This document shows positions 57,706 to 64,000 of a stretch of DNA of 64,000 bases, piece by piece. Below the pieces are notes generated by a model, which did not search any database, had not been told where the DNA came from, and saw nothing but the letters and a program-made list of their open reading frames with translations. A program made the translations under genes and the position numbers. Within the stretch, counting starts at the first letter, position 1. The number at the start of each line of letters is the position of its first letter. The stretch is from NCBI GenBank assembly GCA_036677445.1, contig JAVBWI010000026.1, forward strand, positions 124,001-188,000. Direction: 5' to 3'. The stretch is from JAVBWI01 sp036677445 (lineage in GTDB: Bacteria; Bacillota; Clostridia; Christensenellales; CAG-138).

Positions 57706-59871
57706 ATGTCCAAACAGGGAGAGAACAAGGACCGCATCGGCCTTGCGTCGGCATTGATGCTGGCGCTGGTGATTGTCGTTTGCTATCTCTCCGCCGTCGC
57801 CGTATTGTCGCCCAGGCGGTATGACGTTGCGGCCGGCCGTGAGGCGGCGCAGACCATCACGGCGCCCCGCGCCGTGGAGGATACGGCTGCGACGCAAGCG
57901 CTGCGGGATGCGGCGCGAAACGAAACAAAGGCCGTATACAATCTCGATCAGGAACTGATCGATGAATACATCACGGGCGCGTCGGAATTCTTTGCGGATA
58001 TCGCAAGCTTCAGGCAGGACGCAGAAGCATTGCGCCTTGCAAACATTTCGGGCTCGGGCCTTCGGGCAGACGGTACGCTTAGCGTGGAACAATGGCAGGC
58101 GCTTTTGACAGAGGCGGAGCTAAATCAAATGCTCGGCCGCTTTGCAGTATCGCTTACCCTCGAAGAAGGATGGTGGCTGCTGCATGTGGAGGATACGGAG
58201 CTTGTACGCCTGCAGGATGCGGTGCTGCCTAAACTTAAGACCTCCCTGCAAAACGGCATGGAGGAGCGTTCGCTTGCCGCGCAAAAGACGGCGTATTTGC
58301 AGGAACTGAATGCGACGAGCATATCCGATACCCTGAAAGCCATCGGACAAAAGGCGTTCAACGCTTATCTCAAGCCCACCTATGTGCCGGATGAAGCGGC
58401 GACCGCGCAGGCGCGGGAGGCCGCGGCGGCGGCGGTCCCGCCGGTTGAGATCAAGCGCGGCGACACCATCGTACGCCAGGGCGATGTGGTTACACAGGAA
58501 CAATACGATATTCTGCGGACATTGGATTTGGTTCGCTCGGAAAAGTCGGACATTATGCTCAACGTCGGCATAGGGCTGCTGCTCGTGTGCATGTTCGCGG
58601 GTTTCGCGGCGTATCTCACGCTGTACCGGCGCCGTGTGATTGCAAGCAAAAAGAATATGCTCATACTGTCTGTTGCGATGGCGCTGTCCATGCTGATGGC
58701 GCTGGGGCTCAATGCGCTGGATGCGCGCATCACCCCCGGACTGATCGGCGTGATGCTGGTGGCGCTGTTGGTGGACGGGCGCGCGGCTATGGCGGTTAAT
58801 GTCGTACTTGCGTTTTGCATCGGCATACTGGCGGGCGGGCGCGGGTCCGCCATGCTGGGCTTTGATTCTATGGTCATGACGGCCTCCATGCTTGCGGGAG
58901 GCCAAGTGGCGGTATATCTGCTGCGCGGCTACCAAAAACGCGGCACAATCATTACGGCGGGGCTGCTGTCGGGCATGGCGGCGGCGCTGGTGATCGTTGC
59001 CGCTTCCATTATGGCGGAAAGGGCGTTGGGCGCCATACTCCTTTCCGCCGCATGGGCGGTGGGTAGCAACGCCATTTCGGCGGTACTGGTGGTGGGTTCA
59101 CTTTCCCTGTGGGAAAATATGTTTGATATTGCCACCAGCGCCCGGCTCAACGAGCTGAGCAACGCCAACCATCCATTGCTGCGCCAGCTGATGACGGAAG
59201 CGCCCGGTACCTACCATCATTCCATGATGGTAGCGGCTTTGGCGGAAAGCGCGGCGGAGGCGATCGAGGCCGACCCGCTGCTTGCGCGCGTAGGCGCATA
59301 TTACCACGATGTGGGCAAGCTGCGCCGTCCGCTGTATTTTAAAGAAAACCAAAAACCCAATGAAAACATACACGATACGCTGCCCGCGCTTGAAAGCGCG
59401 GCAATCATACTTGCACACCAAAAGGACGGCGTAATACTTTTAAACAAGCATAAGATGCCTTCAGCCGTGGTGCAGATCGCTTTTGAGCATCATGGCACCA
59501 CCATGGCGGCATACTTCTATTACAAGGCCGCCAAGGAGAACAGCGGCAAGCCGCCCGCACAGAAGAACTTCCGCTATCCCGGCGCGCGGCCAAGCACCAA
59601 GGAGAGCGCCATCGTACTGTTGGCCGACAGCTGCGAGGCCGCCGTACGTGCGCTGGACAATCCCACCCGTGAGGCCGTGGAGGAGACGGTGGAAAAGGTC
59701 ATCAAGGGCAAGGTGGACGACGGGCAGCTGGCAGTATGCCCGCTTAATTTCCGGGAGATCACGCTGATACAGCAAAGCTTCCTGCGTACGTTCAACGGCC
59801 TGCTGCACGAGCGCATTGCCTATCCGGAGCTTAATCGGGCGGCGGAGGCGGAGCATGATCAACGTATTTGA
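57706..59871 (+). CDS. pgpH: 7TM-HD cyclic-di-AMP phosphodiesterase (PgpH)
   Basis: 721 residues: first membrane helix (about 15-35), outer 7TMR-HDED domain (about 40-275), seven helices (about 280-480) and an HD domain (HHSMMVAALAESAAEAIE, YYHDVGKLRRPLYFKEN, ENIHDTL, ILAHQKDG, FEHHGTTMAAYFYYKA). This is the PgpH/YqfF architecture, which hydrolyses c-di-AMP. GGAGG lies upstream. In the same operon order as in Bacillus (yqfF between phoH and ybeY). Confidence 0.95.
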   Translation: MSKQGENKDRIGLASALMLALVIVVCYLSAVAVLSPRRYDVAAGREAAQTITAPRAVEDTAATQALRDAARNETKAVYNLDQELIDEYITGASEFFADIASFRQDAEALRLANISGSGLRADGTLSVEQWQALLTEAELNQMLGRFAVSLTLEEGWWLLHVEDTELVRLQDAVLPKLKTSLQNGMEERSLAAQKTAYLQELNATSISDTLKAIGQKAFNAYLKPTYVPDEAATAQAREAAAAAVPPVEIKRGDTIVRQGDVVTQEQYDILRTLDLVRSEKSDIMLNVGIGLLLVCMFAGFAAYLTLYRRRVIASKKNMLILSVAMALSMLMALGLNALDARITPGLIGVMLVALLVDGRAAMAVNVVLAFCIGILAGGRGSAMLGFDSMVMTASMLAGGQVAVYLLRGYQKRGTIITAGLLSGMAAALVIVAASIMAERALGAILLSAAWAVGSNAISAVLVVGSLSLWENMFDIATSARLNELSNANHPLLRQLMTEAPGTYHHSMMVAALAESAAEAIEADPLLARVGAYYHDVGKLRRPLYFKENQKPNENIHDTLPALESAAIILAHQKDGVILLNKHKMPSAVVQIAFEHHGTTMAAYFYYKAAKENSGKPPAQKNFRYPGARPSTKESAIVLLADSCEAAVRALDNPTREAVEETVEKVIKGKVDDGQLAVCPLNFREITLIQQSFLRTFNGLLHERIAYPELNRAAEAEHDQRI

Positions 59872-60289
59872 TGAGTCCGGCGCGCTCGATGCGGCCGCGC
59901 TGGAATGGATAAGAGCGGCCGCCGCCACGGCGTTTACGATGCAGAACAAACAGGGCAGGCTGGATATGCTTGCGGTCCAACCCGAGCGGATGCGAACGCT
60001 CAACCGTGAGCACAGGGGTGTTGACCGCGTGACCGATGTACTGAGCTTCCCTTCGGCAGAGCCCGGCGAAACGCCGCCGGACGGCTTCTGGGGGGATATT
60101 GTGCTTTGCCCGCTGCGCGCAAAGGAACAGGCGGCGGAATACGGGCACGGGCTTCACAGAGAGCTTTCGTTTTTAACCATACACGGTATGCTGCACCTCT
60201 TCGGGTACGACCATATGCAGCCCGATGAGGAGGAGCGCATGCTTTTTGAGCAAAGGCGGATACTGGAAAGGATGGGACTGTCAAGATGA
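59855..60289 (+). CDS. ybeY: Endoribonuclease YbeY
   Basis: 144 residues. DRVTDVLSFP and the zinc motif IHGMLHLFGYDH are diagnostic. It matures 16S rRNA and takes part in ribosome quality control. ATG 59855 lies 17 bp inside pgpH with GGAGGCGGAG upstream. Overlaps cdd by ATGA. Confidence 0.96.
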   Translation: MINVFDESGALDAAALEWIRAAAATAFTMQNKQGRLDMLAVQPERMRTLNREHRGVDRVTDVLSFPSAEPGETPPDGFWGDIVLCPLRAKEQAAEYGHGLHRELSFLTIHGMLHLFGYDHMQPDEEERMLFEQRRILERMGLSR

Positions 60290-60702
60290 AACGTACAGTA
60301 CATGAATTGGAGATAAAGAACATGCTGCGCCTGGCGAACGAGGCCATGGACCGCGCATATGCGCCCTATTCGGGCTACCGCGTGGGGGCGTGTCTCAAGG
60401 GAATCTCCGGTGCGTACTATTTGGGATGCAACATAGAGAACGCATCCTTTTCACCCACCAACTGCGCCGAGCGTACCGCAGTATTCAAAGCGGTTTCGGA
60501 GGGCGAGTGTAAATTTGAGGCGCTCGCCGTGATCTCAAGCGGAGAACAGATTACGCTGCCCTGCGGCGTCTGCAGGCAGGTGCTCCGTGAGTTTTGCGAG
60601 CCGGAAATGCCCGTCATCTGCGCCAACCGCAGCGGCAGGTATCAGATTTATGATCTGGGCGAGCTGCTGCCGCACGCTTTTACTTCGGAGGATATGCGAT
60701 GA
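60286..60702 (+). CDS. cdd: Cytidine deaminase
   Basis: 138 residues. YAPYSGYRVGACL, the zinc/catalytic NCAERTA (Cys, Glu) and CGVCRQVLREF (two zinc Cys) are complete. Deaminates cytidine and deoxycytidine in pyrimidine salvage. Coupled at both ends by ATGA overlaps to ybeY and era. Confidence 0.96.
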   Translation: MKRTVHELEIKNMLRLANEAMDRAYAPYSGYRVGACLKGISGAYYLGCNIENASFSPTNCAERTAVFKAVSEGECKFEALAVISSGEQITLPCGVCRQVLREFCEPEMPVICANRSGRYQIYDLGELLPHAFTSEDMR

Positions 60703-61589
60703 CGGGGTTTCAGAGCGGCTTCGTCTCCATCGTGGGGTGTCCAAACGTGGGCAAATCCACACTGCTCAATCGTTTGGTAGGGCAGAAGATCGCCATTGTA
60801 TCCCCGCGGGCGCAGACCACGCGCAACCGCATTACCGGGGTGCTCACCCGGCCCGGCTACCAGATCGTATTTCTGGATACGCCCGGCGTTGCGTCGCCCA
60901 AGAACCGTCTGGGCGAATACATGCGCAAGGTCGCGTATTCTGCGCTGGACGAAGTGGAAGCCATACTGTATCTTGTCGATCCCGTCAACGGCCTGCGCGA
61001 GCGGGATGAAGCGCTGACAGAACGTATCCGGCAGGCAAAAGCGCCGTGCATCGCTCTGATCAACAAAATCGACATTTCTTCCCTCGCACAGGTGGAGGCT
61101 GCGGAGGCGTTTCTGGCGCAGGCAGGCTGCTTTTCACACATACTGCGCGTGAGTGCGCAGACGGGCGACGGTTTGGGCAGGCTGGAAGAGCTGCTCCATG
61201 GGTATCTTGCGGAGGGCCCGCAGTATTTTCCGGACGATATGGTAACGGATTTGCCGGAACGGGTGCTTTGCGCCGAGCTGGTACGCGAAAAAACGCTGCT
61301 GTTTCTTCGTGAGGAGATTCCGCACGGCGTAGGCGTCGAGGTCGATAAAATGGCGTTGCGTCCCGAGGGGGATTTAACCGACGTATGGGCGACCATTTAC
61401 TGCGAACGGACGGGGCACAAGGGCATCATCATTGGGCGGGGCGGCGCGATGCTGCGCCGTATCGGCGAAGAAGCCCGTAAGGATATGGAATGGATGCTGG
61501 GTACGCGCGTCAACCTCCAGCTCTATGTCAAGGTGCGGGAGGATTGGCGCAACAGCGCAAGCGCTTTGCGTGAACTCGGTTACGAATAG
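60699..61589 (+). CDS. era: GTPase Era
   Basis: 296 residues. G1 GCPNVGKS, G3 DTPGV, G4 NKID, and the C-terminal KH domain with IIIGRGGAMLRRIGEEARKD. Binds the 3' end of 16S rRNA during 30S maturation. Standard gene order cdd-era-yqzL-recO. Confidence 0.97.
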   Translation: MTGFQSGFVSIVGCPNVGKSTLLNRLVGQKIAIVSPRAQTTRNRITGVLTRPGYQIVFLDTPGVASPKNRLGEYMRKVAYSALDEVEAILYLVDPVNGLRERDEALTERIRQAKAPCIALINKIDISSLAQVEAAEAFLAQAGCFSHILRVSAQTGDGLGRLEELLHGYLAEGPQYFPDDMVTDLPERVLCAELVREKTLLFLREEIPHGVGVEVDKMALRPEGDLTDVWATIYCERTGHKGIIIGRGGAMLRRIGEEARKDMEWMLGTRVNLQLYVKVREDWRNSASALRELGYE

Positions 61590-61690
61590 CGGGTTTCGCA
61601 ATACGGATTTTCCGTAATTTGCATTTCATTTGAACGCCGCCTCCGTGACACAATAGGAGATATCCCAAAAAGCAAGGAGAGCGCGTCGCT

Positions 61691-61804
61691 ATGGTAAAGA
61701 AGGATATTCAAAAGGCATGGCGGGAGTTTTCGCAGACCGGGGCAGTGGGCGCGTACCTGACGTATCGCGCCATGCGCACACAGGAGAAAAAGCAGCCGGA
61801 GTAA
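61691..61804 (+). CDS. yqzL: YqzL-like miniprotein
   Basis: 37 residues, too short for most gene finders: KKDIQKAWREFSQTGAVGAY, then LTYRAMRTQEK. The W-x-x-F-x-x-T-G-x-x-x-x-Y-L pattern and position between era and recO match YqzL. AAGGAG is 11 bases before the ATG. Function unknown. Confidence 0.85.
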   Translation: MVKKDIQKAWREFSQTGAVGAYLTYRAMRTQEKKQPE

Positions 61805-61825
61805 CCGGCCGCAGGGCTTTGGAAC

Positions 61826-61883
61826 AGCGGCTGTCGGGCTGCTCCCCTCTCGGGGCGTTTCTGGCCGGCGACAGCCGCTTTTA
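61826..61883 (+). terminator. Large hairpin between yqzL and recO
   Basis: AGCGGCTGTCG (61826-61836) pairs with CGACAGCCGCT (61869-61879), then TTTT. recO starts 31 bp further, so it may be an attenuator. Confidence 0.65.
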
Positions 61884-61913
61884 CTAAGACCCCGTGCGGG
61901 TGGGAGGGGGACA

Positions 61914-62702
61914 ATGGCATATCTGACCGTGACGGGCATTGTCACGCGCTATGTGAATTACAAGGACAACGACAGAATACTTACTCTCTTTACCCGTGAA
62001 TTGGGGCGCGTCGACGCCAAAGCGAGAGGCTGCAGGCGGCCCAAAAGCCCGCTCTTAGCCTGCGCGCAGCCCTTTGTGTTCGGAGAATTTCAGTTATTCG
62101 CTTCTAAGGATCACTACACCATAGATCAATGCGACATACGCGAGACATTCTACCCCCTGCGCGAGGATATGGACCGCTTTGCGGCGGCTTCCGCCATGCT
62201 CGCGCTCTCGCTGCATGCGGTACAGGAGGGGGAGCCAAGTCCGGAACTGTTCAGCCTGCTTTATCACGGCCTGAGCTTTTTATGCTATGGCGAGTGCAAT
62301 TCTTTGGATCTCGCACTGTGCTTTGTGACAAAATATTTTCAGGCTACGGGGTTTTGCCCCACCATCACGAACTGCGCCGTGTGCGGGGCGGACCTCCGTG
62401 CGATTAAGATCCTGCGGTTCTCACCGGCCGCGGGCGGCGCGCTGTGCGCTGCCTGCGCCGGGAAAGGGCAGGCGGGGGATGCCGTCTCATGCCTTACGCT
62501 TGAGGCGATGCGCCGCATGCTGCTGCTCGACGATGCGGATATGGATCGTGTGCGTCTGCCGGATGCCGTACGCCGGGAATTGTTTGCGGTAGTGGAACGG
62601 TATTGCATGAACCTGCTGGAACGGGAGAGCAAACCGCTGGAGGCTTTAAAAATGCTTTTGTTAAAAAATAACGACCATGCAGGAAATCCTGCACAGGCAT
62701 AG
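61914..62702 (+). CDS. recO: DNA repair protein RecO
   Basis: 262 residues: N-terminal OB fold (VTGIVTRYVNYKDNDRILTLFT, GRVDAKARGCRRPKSPL) and a helical domain with the zinc site CAVCG and CAACAG. Loads RecA with RecR at gaps. It uses the GGAGGGGG RBS just before ATG 61914. Confidence 0.95.
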   Translation: MAYLTVTGIVTRYVNYKDNDRILTLFTRELGRVDAKARGCRRPKSPLLACAQPFVFGEFQLFASKDHYTIDQCDIRETFYPLREDMDRFAAASAMLALSLHAVQEGEPSPELFSLLYHGLSFLCYGECNSLDLALCFVTKYFQATGFCPTITNCAVCGADLRAIKILRFSPAAGGALCAACAGKGQAGDAVSCLTLEAMRRMLLLDDADMDRVRLPDAVRRELFAVVERYCMNLLERESKPLEALKMLLLKNNDHAGNPAQA

Positions 62703-62709
62703 AAATTTA

Positions 62710-62738
62710 TTGCCTTTTATTGCGGTCGGGTATATAAT
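62710..62738 (+). promoter_or_regulatory. Promoter of ppdK
   Basis: TTGCCT (62710-62715), 17-bp spacer, TATAAT (62733-62738). A leader of about 105 bases follows. Confidence 0.75.
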
Positions 62739-62851
62739 AATTAGGCTCTAAGCGCGATAATTGGCCGTTGCGCAGGAATTCCTGCTAAATGCTTATACGC
62801 AGCGGCGGCATACTGTTATATACTTTTTATTTTAACATAGGAGGAAGCTAC

Positions 62852-64000
62852 ATGGGACACAAGTATGTATATATGTTCAACGAGGGTAATGCGCAGATGC
62901 GCAATCTTCTCGGCGGAAAAGGTGCAAATCTGGCGGAAATGACTGGCTTGGGTCTCCCGGTGCCGTTCGGCTTCACCATCACGACGGAAGCCTGTACACG
63001 TTACTATCAGGATAACAAACGTATCGGTGACGATATATTGGAACAGATGTTTTCAGCGGTAGAGGAACTGGAAAAGGTGGCGGGCAAAAAATTCGGCGAT
63101 GTGGCCAACCCCTTCCTCGTCTCTGTTCGTTCCGGCGCGCGCGCTTCCATGCCCGGTATGATGGATACCATATTGAATCTGGGCTTGAACGACGAGACGG
63201 TCGAAGGCCTTGCCAAGCTTACCGGCAACGAGCGTTTTGCATATGACAGCTATCGCCGCTTCATTCAGATGTTTGCGGACGTGGTTATGGAAGTCGAAAA
63301 ATCCAAATTCGACGAGATACTCGACGATGTAAAAAGAGTCAGCAATTGCAAGCTGGATACGGAGCTGACCGCAGAAAATCTCAAGGAGGTCGTGGATCGC
63401 TTCAAACAGCTTTACCTGAGCGAAAAGGGCCATAAATTCCCGCAGGATCCCAAAGAACAGATGCTGCAATCCGCCAAGGCGGTGTTCCGCAGCTGGGACA
63501 ACCCCCGTGCCATCGTATATCGCCGCATGAACGACATTCCCTCGGATTGGGGTACGGCCGTCAACGTACAGGCGATGGTGTTCGGCAACATGGGCAACGA
63601 TTCCGGTACCGGCGTCGCGTTTACGCGCAACCCCTCCACCGGCGAGAACAAGCTCTACGGCGAATACCTGATGAACGCGCAGGGAGAGGATGTCGTTGCC
63701 GGCATCCGCACGCCTTCGCCTATCGAAGAATTGAAAAAGACTTTGCCCGCCGTATATAAGGAGTTTGTAAAAATCGCGGAGACGCTGGAAAAGCATTACC
63801 GCGACATGCAGGATATGGAGTTCACCATTGAGCGCGGCAAGCTCTTCATGCTGCAGACCCGCAACGGCAAGCGTACCGCGGCCGCCGCGCTGCAGATTGC
63901 CGTGGATCTTGTGCGCGAAGGCATGATAACCAAAGAAGAAGCGTTGCTCAAAATTGACCCGCGTTCGCTCGATTCGCTGCTGCATCCCACCTTCGAGCCG
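62852..64000 (+). CDS. ppdK: Pyruvate, phosphate dikinase (5' part, runs off the window)
   Basis: First 383 residues are visible. KYVYMFNEGNAQMRNLLGGKG, GLPVPFGFTITTEAC, VSVRSGARASMPGMMDTILN, GNDSGTGVAFTRNPSTGE and LFMLQTRNGKRT are the nucleotide-binding domain of PPDK. Interconverts pyruvate, ATP and phosphate with PEP, AMP and diphosphate, typical of anaerobic Clostridia. ATG after GGAGGAAGC. The phosphohistidine and PEP domains lie beyond base 64000. Confidence 0.97.
   Translation, partial: MGHKYVYMFNEGNAQMRNLLGGKGANLAEMTGLGLPVPFGFTITTEACTRYYQDNKRIGDDILEQMFSAVEELEKVAGKKFGDVANPFLVSVRSGARASMPGMMDTILNLGLNDETVEGLAKLTGNERFAYDSYRRFIQMFADVVMEVEKSKFDEILDDVKRVSNCKLDTELTAENLKEVVDRFKQLYLSEKGHKFPQDPKEQMLQSAKAVFRSWDNPRAIVYRRMNDIPSDWGTAVNVQAMVFGNMGNDSGTGVAFTRNPSTGENKLYGEYLMNAQGEDVVAGIRTPSPIEELKKTLPAVYKEFVKIAETLEKHYRDMQDMEFTIERGKLFMLQTRNGKRTAAAALQIAVDLVREGMITKEEALLKIDPRSLDSLLHPTFEP

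Noticed and set aside
1..64000. CRISPR arrays, rRNA and tRNA genes
   Set aside because: No regularly spaced direct repeats or recognisable tRNA/rRNA sequences were found on reading; the only tandem copies are the promoter-like pair at 676-780 and the 13-bp pair at 12981-13008.

Overview
The window looks like chromosome of a spore-forming, anaerobic member of the Clostridia. It has spoIIGA, sigE, sigG, yqfC and yqfD, a group-D-like [FeFe]-hydrogenase cluster, citrate lyase and pyruvate phosphate dikinase. Most of it is GC-rich, with tightly packed and often ATGA-overlapping genes. No tRNA, rRNA or CRISPR array was seen, and I would not name a genus.

Layout. 1-7646: an OFA-type MFS transporter (cut by the window edge), divergent from a translationally coupled glycoside operon (GH1, GH13, GH36, GPH symporter). 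7695-13081: a CtpA-type protease, a flavin-reductase fold protein, two small conserved genes and a zinc-ribbon/Ig-like membrane protein, with two copies of a dispersed repeat at terminators. 13458-15072: rpsT, a DtxR-family regulator and ferritin. 15290-18207: a leftward thiol/iron-sulfur membrane operon (rhodanese lipoprotein, TlpA lipoprotein, CXXC miniprotein, polyferredoxin membrane protein, Rrf2 regulator) with a palindrome at its promoter. 18258-27137: class A PBP, an uracil-DNA glycosylase without the usual Fe-S cysteines, a structured leader, an SH3 wall protein, a two-component system and a SPOR protein. 27167-30386: hydrogenase sensor-like cluster (two DRTGG proteins, RsbW-like ATPase, hydrogenase-like protein, PHP phosphoesterase). 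31252-37793: citDEF, aconitase and isocitrate dehydrogenase.

38923-48103 is the most notable part: an AT-richer, about 9.2 kb element that reads as an integrated filamentous phage (inovirus-like prophage) of a Gram-positive host. Leftward it encodes a small candidate ssDNA-binding protein, a rolling-circle Rep with an HFH motif and YxxKY, a 56-residue coat-like protein, a terminator, an 870-residue pIII-like attachment protein, several small membrane proteins and a Zot/pI-type ATPase. A divergent control region with five CAGTAT half-sites lies between a 76-residue gene and a ribbon-helix-helix gene, and an IS30-family DDE transposase sits at the left edge. A 16-bp direct repeat and imperfect terminal inverted repeats bound the unit. 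It sits about 12 bp upstream of the -35 of the rplU promoter.

48115-64000 is a housekeeping and sporulation block: rplU-prp-rpmA, a second two-component system paralogous to the first, spoIIGA-sigE with sigG inverted against them, then yqfC-yqfD-phoH-pgpH-ybeY-cdd-era-yqzL-recO, and the start of ppdK. Two families of intergenic palindromic repeats also occur: one placed at intrinsic terminators, with the terminator hairpin duplicated on both sides in two of three copies, and one short hairpin placed just upstream of two genes.
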